Origin: Sphingobium amiense
GTDB taxonomy: Bacteria > Pseudomonadota > Alphaproteobacteria > Sphingomonadales > Sphingomonadaceae
Length of the DNA: 64,000 bases
NCBI RefSeq assembly: GCF_003967075.1
Contig: NZ_AP018664.1
Span: 3,392,501-3,456,500, forward strand
Direction of reading: 5' to 3'
The notes under the pieces are model-generated. The model did no database searches. It was not told the DNA's origin and saw nothing but the letters and a program-made list of their open reading frames with translations. Shown one piece after another: positions 10,166 to 18,723 of this stretch; position 1 is the stretch's first letter, and each line of letters opens with the position of its first letter. A program made the translations under genes and the position numbers.

Positions 10166-12859
10166 ATGGAAGGCAAGGACAAGACCCCGCTGCGCCTGCG
10201 GGCCGTATTGAAGATGAGCGTGGGCTGGGCCGCGCTGATGCTGCCCGTCATGGCGGCGGCGCAGGAGCCGCAGCTCGACGAACCGGCAGCCCCCGACATC
10301 ATCGTTACCGGCAGCCGCGTACGCGGTGCAGCGCCGGTCGGATCGACCGTCACCACCCTCGGGCGGGCGGAAATGGAAGCGTCCAGCGCCGTGACCGTCG
10401 ACCGCATGATCAAGGAAATCCCGCAGGTCTTCGATCTCGGCGTATCGGAAAATTCGCGCGGACAGTCGGGCGGCAGCGGCAACATCACTTATGGCAACTC
10501 GGTCAACCTTCGCGGCATCGGACCCTATGCCACGCTGGTGCTGGTCGACGGCCACCGCGTCACCAACAACAGCCGCTCGATCGACCCATCGGTGCTGCCG
10601 TCGCTGGGCGTTGAGCGGGTCGAGGTGGTCGCGGACGGCGCTTCCGCCATCTACGGATCGGATGCGGTGGCGGGCGTCGTCAACCTTATCCCGCGCCGCT
10701 CGCTCGACGGCGGCGAGTTCTTCGCCCGGTCGGGTATCGCATCGCGCGGCGACTTCCACGAAACCTCCGTCGGCGCGGCGCTGGGCAAGGTGTTCGATCG
10801 TGGGCAGATCATGGTCGCCTACGAACATGTCGAGCGGTCGAACCTGAGTGGCGACGATCGCAGCTTCTTCACCAACGACCAGACGCGGTTCGGCGGCGGC
10901 GATTATCGCATCGCCCGCTGCGCGCCCGGCAACATCAACGCCAACGGCACGACCTACGCCATTCCGGCGGCCGGAGTCACGCAGGGGACGGCCGGGTCGC
11001 TGGTCGCGGGAACGCTCAACAAGTGCGACGAACTCGACAATCAGGATCTCGCGCCGGAACAGACCTATAACTCGGTCAACAGCACCGGCCGGTTCGAATT
11101 CAACGACTGGCTGAGCGTCTTCTACGACGGATTTTATTCGAAGCGGAAATTCTACCGCAAATCCGCTTACTCCAACGCGCGGCTCACGGTGCCGCAGACC
11201 AACGCCTTCTTCGTGCGACCGGCGGGCTTTGCCGGCACCAGCTACACGCTCGACTATAATTTCCGCGACGATGTGCCGACCAACGACAGCTATGGTTCGG
11301 CCGAAAGCTGGCAGATCACGCCGGGCCTGCGCGTCAAGCTCCCGCATGACTGGGAGTTTGAAACGCTCTACGGCTATGGCAAGACCAAGGATTTTTCGGG
11401 TTCCTATTACGGGATCAACAATGCGGCGCTGAACGCCGCGCTCGCCAGCAGCGATCCGGCAACGGCGTTCGATCCCTACGGCCTTGGCCGCACCAGCGAT
11501 GCGGTAAAGGCGCTGATCGCCAACCAGATCTTCCTCGCGCCCACCAACGGACGCCTCAAAACCTATGAAGCGCGGCTCAACGGACCCCTCTTCTCGCTGC
11601 CCGGCGGCGACGTGAAGGTCGCGGCGGGCTATGAGCGGCAGGATTTCACCGTCGCGCTCGGTTCCGCGCGGGGCGGGCCGACCACGCCCATTACCTTCCG
11701 CCATTTCGGCCGCAAGGTCGACAGCCTCTACGCCGAGCTTTTCGTGCCGGTGTTTGGCGCGAGCAATGCGACGCCGGGCTTCGAGCGGCTGGAACTCAAC
11801 GCAGCGGTCCGGCACGACAAATATAGCGATGTCGGCAGCACCACCAATCCCAAATTCGGCATCAACTGGGAACCGGTCCGCTGGCTGAAGCTGCGCGCCA
11901 GCTACGGCACGTCCTTCCGCGCGCCGACCATCCCGGAGATTTACGGCAACTCGAACAACATCTTCGGCCAGAGCTACCAGAACCCGGCGGGCGGCGCGCC
12001 GCTTCAGGGCTATGCGCTGTCCGGCCCGAACCTCGACCTCAAACCCGAAACGGCGTCCACCTGGTCGGTCGGCGCGGATTTCGAGCCGCTGCCCAACCTG
12101 CGCTTCGGCGTCACCTACTGGGACGTCAAATATGAAAATCAGGTGCTCGCCAACCTGTCCAACCTGACGATCCTGGGCAACGAAGCGCAATATGCCGGCA
12201 CCAACATCATCCTGCGCGATGCAGCGGCGGCGGCGCGGGTGCAGGAACTGCTGGCCCAGGGCGTCGCGCTGGCGGGTGGTTCCTTCCCCGGCGGCAATCC
12301 CGCCAACGTCACCCTGTTCGTCGACGGGCGCAGCCAGAACCTCGGCGTGTCGATCACGCGGGGCATCGACTTTACGGGAACGTGGAACGGCGAACTGGGG
12401 GCCAATGACAATCTGACGGTAAACCTGTCTGGCACATATCTCACCAAATATAATGTCGCGGTGACGCCGACCGCTCCGCTGGTGGACCGGCGCAACGTCA
12501 TCTTCAATCCGCTCAAGTTCAAGGGCCGCGCCAGCGTGACATGGGATCATGGTCCCTTCTCCACCCGCGTGCTGGTCACGCATGTGGGCGGCTATCGCAA
12601 CAATCTGGCGACGCCCAACCAGTCGGTGAAGAGCTACACGCCCGTCGATCTGACGTTCAACTGGCGGATCGGCGATCCGCGGGAAAGCGGTTTCTTCGCC
12701 AAGGGGCTGACGGTCGGGCTGGAGGTCCGCAACCTCTTTGATACCGACCCGCCCTATGTCAATCTCGCGCCCAGCGGCAACGGCAGCGGCGGCTATGACG
12801 CGACGGCGAGCGACCCGGTCGGGCGCCTGTTCGCGATCAGCGTCCGCAAGTCCTTCTGA
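10166..12859 (+). CDS. TonB-dependent outer-membrane receptor
   Basis: The product is 897 residues, with GGGAGG upstream of the ATG. The signal peptide ends near AAAQEP. The TonB box region and plug follow (DIIVTGSRVRG, then VNLRGIGPYATLVLVDGHRV and GASAIYGSDAVAGVVNLI). A 22-strand barrel follows, with the typical receptor end ...SVRKSF (terminal Phe). It lies between the hydrolase and the CapA/TRAP genes under the same GntR control, so it is likely the outer-membrane importer of the pathway substrate. The ligand cannot be read from the sequence. Confidence 0.93.
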   Translation: MEGKDKTPLRLRAVLKMSVGWAALMLPVMAAAQEPQLDEPAAPDIIVTGSRVRGAAPVGSTVTTLGRAEMEASSAVTVDRMIKEIPQVFDLGVSENSRGQSGGSGNITYGNSVNLRGIGPYATLVLVDGHRVTNNSRSIDPSVLPSLGVERVEVVADGASAIYGSDAVAGVVNLIPRRSLDGGEFFARSGIASRGDFHETSVGAALGKVFDRGQIMVAYEHVERSNLSGDDRSFFTNDQTRFGGGDYRIARCAPGNINANGTTYAIPAAGVTQGTAGSLVAGTLNKCDELDNQDLAPEQTYNSVNSTGRFEFNDWLSVFYDGFYSKRKFYRKSAYSNARLTVPQTNAFFVRPAGFAGTSYTLDYNFRDDVPTNDSYGSAESWQITPGLRVKLPHDWEFETLYGYGKTKDFSGSYYGINNAALNAALASSDPATAFDPYGLGRTSDAVKALIANQIFLAPTNGRLKTYEARLNGPLFSLPGGDVKVAAGYERQDFTVALGSARGGPTTPITFRHFGRKVDSLYAELFVPVFGASNATPGFERLELNAAVRHDKYSDVGSTTNPKFGINWEPVRWLKLRASYGTSFRAPTIPEIYGNSNNIFGQSYQNPAGGAPLQGYALSGPNLDLKPETASTWSVGADFEPLPNLRFGVTYWDVKYENQVLANLSNLTILGNEAQYAGTNIILRDAAAAARVQELLAQGVALAGGSFPGGNPANVTLFVDGRSQNLGVSITRGIDFTGTWNGELGANDNLTVNLSGTYLTKYNVAVTPTAPLVDRRNVIFNPLKFKGRASVTWDHGPFSTRVLVTHVGGYRNNLATPNQSVKSYTPVDLTFNWRIGDPRESGFFAKGLTVGLEVRNLFDTDPPYVNLAPSGNGSGGYDATASDPVGRLFAISVRKSF

Positions 12860-12877
12860 TCGGAGCGGCAAGAGAGC

Positions 12878-13993
12878 GTGGGAAAGGATGCGATCTCGAT
12901 CGTGCTGGCAGGCGATCTGGTTCTGGATGAGCCGGACGGCGACTGGTGGCTGAGCGGGATCGCGCCTGCCCTGCGCGGGGCCGATCTGGCCATCGGCCAT
13001 CTGGAGGTGCCGCATACCGACCGGGGCGCGGAACTGAAGGGCGATGTGCCCGCGCCCGGCGCGCCGCCGGAAAATCTGGCGGCGATTGCGCAGGCGGGCT
13101 TTGGACTGCTGAGCCTTGCCGGCAATCATATCGCGGATTGCGGCGCGGAAGGGATCGCCGACACGGTCGCGGGCCTCGCGGCGCAGGGCGTCGCATGCTG
13201 TGGCGCGGGCCTCGATCTGAACGAAGCCCGCCGTCCGGCCATCGTCGTCGTCGGTGACGCGACGGTGGCGCTGCTGAGCTATAATTGCGTCGGTCCGGAA
13301 GCCGGCTGGGCCAGCGCCGAACGGGCGGGATGCGCCTATCTGCGGATCGAGACGGAAGACGGTACACCCATCGCTCCGGCCGCAAAGCTGACCGTGCTGA
13401 CGTCGGACGCTGTCGCGACGCTGGAGCAGGACATCGCTGCGGCCCGCGCGCAGGCGGATATCGTGCTCGTCGCGCTGCACAAGGGGATCGTCCACACGCC
13501 AGCGCGGCTTGCCCCCTATGAGCGGGGGTTGAGCCATGCAGCAATCGAGGCGGGGGCGGATGCCGTCATCGGCCATCATTCGCATATCGTCCGCGGGATC
13601 GAGTTTTACCGCGGAAAGCCGATCTTCCATGGCCTCGGCAATGGCTGCGTCGTTACCCGCGCCCTCAGTCCCGCACAGGATCATCCGGCGCGCGCGCAAT
13701 GGGCGGAGCGGCGCAAGGCGATGTTCGGATTTGAGCCGGACCCGGCCTACACGCTTGCGCCCTTCCATCCCGAAGCGGTCAACGCTTTCCTCGGCACGTT
13801 GGAGATCGGCGCGGACGGCTCGACGGCGGCGGGGATCATCCCCGTGCATGTCGAAGCGCCGGGGCGACCCGTGCTGGCGTCCGGCGCGCGTGCGGCGGAG
13901 ATCAGAGCCTATGTCGAAAAGATAACCATAGAGGCGGGCCTGCCGCCGATCCGGATCGCGCCCGATGGCCGCATAATGGAGGCCTTGCCATGA
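12878..13993 (+). CDS. CapA-family (poly-gamma-glutamate biosynthesis-like) metallophosphoesterase-fold protein
   Basis: The product is 371 residues from a GTG start, 18 bases after the receptor stop. PGA_cap motifs are present: IVLAGDLVLDE at the N-terminus, SLAGNHIADCG near residue 85, and GHHSHIVRGIEFYRGKPIFH near 230. These correspond to the metal-binding Asp/Asn/His positions of calcineurin-like enzymes. There is no signal peptide, so it is probably cytoplasmic. CapA usually belongs to capsule synthesis but no capsule ligase is present. It overlaps the DctQ gene by 4 bases and is probably an amide- or ester-processing enzyme of this operon, which is inference. Confidence 0.85.
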   Translation: MGKDAISIVLAGDLVLDEPDGDWWLSGIAPALRGADLAIGHLEVPHTDRGAELKGDVPAPGAPPENLAAIAQAGFGLLSLAGNHIADCGAEGIADTVAGLAAQGVACCGAGLDLNEARRPAIVVVGDATVALLSYNCVGPEAGWASAERAGCAYLRIETEDGTPIAPAAKLTVLTSDAVATLEQDIAAARAQADIVLVALHKGIVHTPARLAPYERGLSHAAIEAGADAVIGHHSHIVRGIEFYRGKPIFHGLGNGCVVTRALSPAQDHPARAQWAERRKAMFGFEPDPAYTLAPFHPEAVNAFLGTLEIGADGSTAAGIIPVHVEAPGRPVLASGARAAEIRAYVEKITIEAGLPPIRIAPDGRIMEALP

Positions 13994-14442
13994 ACGCGGC
14001 GCGGATGGCGATGGTCTGGACCGGTGGCGTCGCGCTGATCGCCGCCGCCTCCCTCAACGTGCTTGCGGTGATCGGGCGGCACACCGGCTTGCCGCTCAAG
14101 GGCGCCATCGAGCTGGTGCAGGTGGCGGTTCTGGTTGCCGGATCGCTGGCGCTGGTCGCGGCGACGCTGGCGCGCAACCATGCGCGCGTTCACCTGATCC
14201 TCGACCGCCTGACTGGCATGCGGCGAGTGGGGGCCGAGCGGTTGTGCACCGCGCTCTCGATTCTGTTCTACGCCATGCTGCTGACCGGGTCGCTGTGGCT
14301 GGCGATGGACCTTTGGGGCGAGCAGGAGGTTAGCGAACTGCTCGATGTGCCGTGGCGATGGATGCGCGCTTTCCTGAACGCGGCGCTGATCGTCGTGATC
14401 CTGCTGCTGGCGCGGCAGATGGTGGAGCGGCGCGAGAAATGA
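13990..14442 (+). CDS. TRAP transporter small permease (DctQ)
   Basis: The product is 150 residues with about four hydrophobic helices, including AVIGRHTGLPLKGAIELVQ and NAALIVVILLLARQ. It overlaps the CapA-like gene upstream and dctM downstream by ATGA. With DctM and the lipoprotein binding protein at 20018 it completes a tripartite Na+-driven carboxylate importer in the inner membrane. Confidence 0.9.
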   Translation: MNAARMAMVWTGGVALIAAASLNVLAVIGRHTGLPLKGAIELVQVAVLVAGSLALVAATLARNHARVHLILDRLTGMRRVGAERLCTALSILFYAMLLTGSLWLAMDLWGEQEVSELLDVPWRWMRAFLNAALIVVILLLARQMVERREK

Positions 14443-15749
14443 TCTTTGCGACGCCGGAAACGGGACTGATCGGCCTCCTCCTTCTTTTCGCGATGCTGCT
14501 CTTCGGGGTGCCGATCGGCGTGTCGCTCGGCCTTGTCGGCATCGGCGGGCTGGTGGTCGCGCTGGGAGCGGAAGCGGCGCTGGTCAAGGCGGGCGTCGTC
14601 GTGGTGGAGACACTGACGCGCTATGAACTGGGCACATTGCCGCTTTTCATGCTGATGGCGCATCTCTTCTTTTCCGCCAATGCCAGCCGCGACCTGTTCG
14701 ACGCCGCCGCCAAGATGATTGGCCACCGGCGCGGTGGCCTCGCCTATGCGTCCATCGGCGGCTGCGCGGGTTTCGGGTCGATCAACGGGTCGAGCCTTGC
14801 GACGGCGGCGACCATCGGCCTCGTCGCGCTGCCCGAAATGCGCCAGCGGGGCTATTCCGATGCGCTGGCCACGGGCACGGTCGCGGCGGGCGGCACGCTG
14901 GGGCAGATGCTGCCGCCATCGGGCGCTCTCATCGTCTATGGCATCATTGCCGAACAGTCGATCGGCAAGCTCTTCACCGCGACGCTGATCCCCGGCATCT
15001 CGCAGATGCTGTTCTACTGCTTCGTCGTCTGGCTGCTGGTCCGCTGGCGCCCGTCCATCGCGCCGGTCGGCGAGCGGGCGAGCTGGGCGGAGCGGGGCAG
15101 GGCGCTGCTGCGGATCGCGGACATGCTGCTGTTGCTGGCGGTGGTGCTGGGCGGCATCGTGCTCGGCTGGTTCAGCCCGTCGGAGGCTTCCTCCATCGGC
15201 ACGGCGGGCGCGCTGCTCATCACTGCGTGGCGCGGACGGCTCAACCGCGAAGTGCTGTTCCGCGCCTTTTCGGAAACGCTACGGACCAGCGGCCTCATCT
15301 TCCTCGTCATCATCGGCGCAATCATCTTCTCCGTCTTCATCAGCGTCACCGGTCTCACCGATGCGGTGGGCAATGCCGTGACGGCGATGGACATGGGGAC
15401 GATCCCGACGCTGCTGGTGGTCGCCGGGCTGCTGCTGCTGCTGGGATCGGTGCTCGACGGACTTGCGCTCATGCTGCTGACCACGCCGATCCTGCTGCCC
15501 ATCGTGCAGAATGTCGGCATGTCGCCCATCTGGTTCGGCATCTTCGTCACCCGTGCGATGGAGATCGGCTTCGTCCACCCGCCGCTCGGCATGAACCTCT
15601 ACGTCATTCAGGGCGTGGCGAAGGACGTGCCGCTCAATCGCATTTTCCGGGGCGTGCTGCCGTTTCTGGCGAGCGACCTCATTCACCTGCTGCTGCTCAT
15701 CCTGTTTCCGGCGATGGCGCTGTGGCTGCCCTCCATTTTCGGACAATGA
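14439..15749 (+). CDS. TRAP transporter large permease (DctM)
   Basis: The product is 436 residues with about 12 membrane segments. The family features are LLFAMLLFGVPIGVSLGLVG at the N-terminus, GGCAGFGSINGSSLATAATIG, the TVAAGGTLGQMLPPSG segment, and HPPLGMNLYVIQGV near the C-terminus. The ATG at 14439 overlaps the dctQ stop. The upstream in-frame extension lies inside dctQ and is rejected. The binding protein is five genes downstream rather than adjacent, which is unusual but within the same coupled run. Confidence 0.95.
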   Translation: MIFATPETGLIGLLLLFAMLLFGVPIGVSLGLVGIGGLVVALGAEAALVKAGVVVVETLTRYELGTLPLFMLMAHLFFSANASRDLFDAAAKMIGHRRGGLAYASIGGCAGFGSINGSSLATAATIGLVALPEMRQRGYSDALATGTVAAGGTLGQMLPPSGALIVYGIIAEQSIGKLFTATLIPGISQMLFYCFVVWLLVRWRPSIAPVGERASWAERGRALLRIADMLLLLAVVLGGIVLGWFSPSEASSIGTAGALLITAWRGRLNREVLFRAFSETLRTSGLIFLVIIGAIIFSVFISVTGLTDAVGNAVTAMDMGTIPTLLVVAGLLLLLGSVLDGLALMLLTTPILLPIVQNVGMSPIWFGIFVTRAMEIGFVHPPLGMNLYVIQGVAKDVPLNRIFRGVLPFLASDLIHLLLLILFPAMALWLPSIFGQ

Positions 15750-16642
15750 CCTTGATCGCCCCCCTCATTGCCTATGTCGGACCGGATTTGCCCCACGACC
15801 TCCTGACGGCGTCCGGCCGCTGCGCCGGTGCGCTCGGCTGGAATATCGACCGGGCCATGCCGGCGGCGGACCGGTGGCTGGAAAGCAAGTTTCCGCTCTG
15901 GTCGCGCTCCATCCTTCAGGACTGGGCGGACGGCGTGCTGGACGGTCATGACGCCATCCTTTTCTCCCGTGCGGACGATGCGGCGCAGCGGCTCTATTAT
16001 TATCTGTGCGAATTGCGGCGGCAGGGCGAGATCAGGGGGCCGGAGCCGCTGATCTTCGACGCCGCCACCATCGCGCGGGCCAGCAGCGCGCGGCATGTCG
16101 AAGCGGCGGTGCGAAAGCTCGCCGTGCGGCTGGAAGTGGACGAAAGCCAACTGGCGCGTGCGATCATCGCTACCAACGCCCGGCGGCAGGCCGATGAAGG
16201 GGGCGCGAATGCCGGTCCCTCATGCCTGATCGCCGGAACCCCGCCGCCTGACAGGCGGCTTCACGCCATGGTGGAGGCAACGGGCTGGCGCGCGGCCGGG
16301 CCGACGCTCGGCGCCATCTGGGAAGCGCTCGGTCCGCCGGTGGCGGAGGGCGGCGATCCCTTCGCCGCAGTGGCGGCGCAGCGGCACAGACACGCACAGG
16401 GCAGCCGCGCTTTCGCCGATGGCGCAGCGGTGCTGATGGAAGAGGCGCGGCGTCAGAATGCACGGGCGGTGATCCTGTGGCTTGCCGAAGAGGATGAAGC
16501 CCGGCTCTGGGATCTTCCCCCCCAGCGCGCCGCGCTGGATGCGGCGCACATCCCGGCGCTGGTTCTGACACGGCGGGACTGGCGGGCAAATGGCGGCGAG
16601 GCAGAGGAGATTGCAGCATTCCTGAAGGGACTGGCGGCATGA
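15746..16642 (+). CDS. 2-hydroxyacyl-CoA dehydratase-like subunit without cluster cysteines
   Basis: The product is 298 residues from the ATG overlapping the dctM stop. The pattern matches the HgdB/FldC/HadC fold: IAYVGPDLPHDLLTASGR at the start, DGVLDGHDAILFSRADDAAQR near 62-82, then the helical ARHVEAAVRKLAVRLE region and a second Rossmann-like half. Its few cysteines (C26, C88, about C155) do not sit where this family normally holds [4Fe-4S] ligands. The positions equivalent to xxCP and xxCD read as SILQDW and SRADD. It may be a structural partner of the subunit at 18720. A direct ortholog is not recognised, so the assignment rests on fold pattern and context. Confidence 0.7.
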   Translation: MTLIAPLIAYVGPDLPHDLLTASGRCAGALGWNIDRAMPAADRWLESKFPLWSRSILQDWADGVLDGHDAILFSRADDAAQRLYYYLCELRRQGEIRGPEPLIFDAATIARASSARHVEAAVRKLAVRLEVDESQLARAIIATNARRQADEGGANAGPSCLIAGTPPPDRRLHAMVEATGWRAAGPTLGAIWEALGPPVAEGGDPFAAVAAQRHRHAQGSRAFADGAAVLMEEARRQNARAVILWLAEEDEARLWDLPPQRAALDAAHIPALVLTRRDWRANGGEAEEIAAFLKGLAA

Positions 16643-18723
16643 TGCCGCTCAAGGGTCATCGCGTCGCCACCTTGGGCGGCATGGCGGATCGGCCGCTGGC
16701 GCGCTACCTCGCCTCGCTCGGCGCGGAGCTGGGCGGGCGGGTAGAAGGCGCTTCCTTCGTCATCGACGATATCGGTCTGGAGGGGCTGGGCAGCGTCGCC
16801 ATTCCCGACACCGCCGTGCATGTATCGGTCACGACCTTCGGGTCGGGCGGGCCGCGATCGGACTGGAAGGGTGGCGAGTTCGTCGCGTCGGCCATGGGTG
16901 GCGCGCTGCGCGTGACGGGGGAGCCGGACCGGCCGCCGGTCAAGGAAGCGGGCGACGCCTGTATCTTCCATGCCGACATGGTCGCGGCGAGCGGCGCGAT
17001 GGCGGCGCATTATGCGCGCGGGACGCACGGGCGCGGCCAGCATGTCGATGTGTCGGTTCAGCAGGTCGCGTTCAGCCGCAACTTCAACGGCATCCTCTGC
17101 TGGCAGTTCGACAGGCGAAAGCTGAGCCGCGTGGGCGGCGCGCTCGCCTATGGCAAGGCCACGGTGCGGGCGATCTGGAGGCTTGCCGATGGCTGGTGCT
17201 TCCATTCGCTGATGACCGGAAGGCTGGGCGCACCCGCCAATCAGGCGCTGTCCGACTGGATGGACGAAGCCGATATGCCCAATCCGCTCCGGGGGACCGA
17301 CTGGCTTCAATATAATCGCTCCACGCTCCCGGCGGAGACGCGCGCGATCTGGGAAGCGGCCATCGCGGCCTTTTTCGCATCGCGCACCAAGGCGGAGATC
17401 GCGACGGAGGGACTGCGGCGCGGCATCAACGCCTGCGTCGCCAATGAACCGGTGGACGTTCTGGCCGACCCGCATCTTCATGCGCGCGGCTTCTTCGACA
17501 CGGCCTCGGGTCTGCCGGAACGGTTCGCGACGATGCGCGAGGGCAGTGCCGTTACCGCGCCCGCCGTGCATACCGGCGAGCGGCCCGGCCCGCTGTCGGG
17601 CGTCAGGGTGCTCGATTTTGCCTGGGCGCTGGTGGGTTCGATCACGACCAAGACGCTGGGCGATCTGGGCGCTGAAATCGTGAAGATCGAGAGCCGCACG
17701 CGCCCGGACCTCGCCCGCCTCGACGTGCAGGTCGCAGCGTCCAGGCCCGGCAACTGGGATGACAAGCCCTGGTTCGCGCATCTGAACAGTTCGAAACGCA
17801 GCCTGTCGCTCAACATGAAGAAGCCCGAGGCGCGTGAACTGATCGACCCGCTGATCGACTGGGCGGATGTGGTGGTGGAGAATTTCTCGCCCGGCACGAT
17901 GAAGAAGCTGGGCCTCGACTATGACGTGCTCGCGGCGCGCAATCCCGGCATCGTCATGGTCTCGGGCAGCGTCTTCGGCCAGACCGGGCCGCTGGCGCAG
18001 GAATGGGGCGTCGACGGGACCGGCGGCGCGCTGTCGGGGCGGACTTTCCTCACCGGCTATGCCGATGGCGATCCCGTGATTCCCGGCGCGGTGCCCTATG
18101 GCGACGTGATCGTGCCCTTCGTTATGGCGGGGGCGGTCGCGGCGGCGCTCCAGAGCCGGCGGGAAACCGGGCGCGGCTGCCATATCGACGCGTCCATGTA
18201 TGAAATCTGCGTCCAGCAGATGCGCGATACGCTGGCGGCCGCGCGCCGCGGGGAGCGGCCGCGGCGGATGGGCAATGCCGATCCGGGCATCTTCTTTCAG
18301 GATGTGTTTCCGGCGGCGGGCGAGGATCGCTGGGTCGCGATCAGCCTGTCCGGGCGGGACGATCGGGCGCGGCTGGAAGCCATCACCGGTCCCGATATCG
18401 CCGCGTGGACGGCGGCGAGGGAGGATCATGCCATCGCGGCGGAGCTACAGGCAGCGGGCATCGCATGCGGCGTGGTGCAGGACAGCGAGGACATGATCGA
18501 CCGCGATCCCCAGCTTGCGGGGCGCGGTGCGCTGGTGACGCTCGACCACCCGATCCTCGGCCCCTTCGGCCACATCGCGACGCCGATCCGCTTCTCGCAC
18601 GACGCTTTCCAGCCGTTCCGCGCGCCCCGCATGGGCGAGCATGTGCAGGAGATCGCGCGCGATCTGTGCGGCCTGTCCGACTCCCGCATCGCCACCCTCG
18701 CCGCGGCAGGAGTTTTCGAATGA
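16639..18723 (+). CDS. Tandem-domain CaiB/BaiF type III CoA-transferase
   Basis: The product is 694 residues, twice a normal unit. The C-terminal half (from about 320, LSGVRVLDFAWALVGSI) looks complete: LGAEIVKIES, VVVENFSPGTMKKLGLDY, and the catalytic Asp region VPYGDVIVPF ahead of RRETGRG. The N-terminal half keeps the fold pattern (VSVTTFGSGGPRSDW, ARGTHGRGQHVDVSVQQ) but lacks the family opening motif and a clear Asp at the equivalent spacing, so it is probably non-catalytic. Family III transferases such as FldA and HadA activate 2-hydroxy acids for a neighbouring dehydratase, which fits the genes on both sides. Both ends overlap their neighbours by 4 bases. Confidence 0.9.
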   Translation: MMPLKGHRVATLGGMADRPLARYLASLGAELGGRVEGASFVIDDIGLEGLGSVAIPDTAVHVSVTTFGSGGPRSDWKGGEFVASAMGGALRVTGEPDRPPVKEAGDACIFHADMVAASGAMAAHYARGTHGRGQHVDVSVQQVAFSRNFNGILCWQFDRRKLSRVGGALAYGKATVRAIWRLADGWCFHSLMTGRLGAPANQALSDWMDEADMPNPLRGTDWLQYNRSTLPAETRAIWEAAIAAFFASRTKAEIATEGLRRGINACVANEPVDVLADPHLHARGFFDTASGLPERFATMREGSAVTAPAVHTGERPGPLSGVRVLDFAWALVGSITTKTLGDLGAEIVKIESRTRPDLARLDVQVAASRPGNWDDKPWFAHLNSSKRSLSLNMKKPEARELIDPLIDWADVVVENFSPGTMKKLGLDYDVLAARNPGIVMVSGSVFGQTGPLAQEWGVDGTGGALSGRTFLTGYADGDPVIPGAVPYGDVIVPFVMAGAVAAALQSRRETGRGCHIDASMYEICVQQMRDTLAAARRGERPRRMGNADPGIFFQDVFPAAGEDRWVAISLSGRDDRARLEAITGPDIAAWTAAREDHAIAAELQAAGIACGVVQDSEDMIDRDPQLAGRGALVTLDHPILGPFGHIATPIRFSHDAFQPFRAPRMGEHVQEIARDLCGLSDSRIATLAAAGVFE

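Noticed and set aside
9908..13849. A 1313-residue open frame on the minus strand
   Set aside because: It is antisense to the CocE-type hydrolase end, TonB receptor and CapA-like gene and shows no domain. Long antisense frames are normal at this GC content.
16453..18429. A 658-residue minus-strand frame
   Set aside because: It is the shadow of the tandem CoA-transferase gene.
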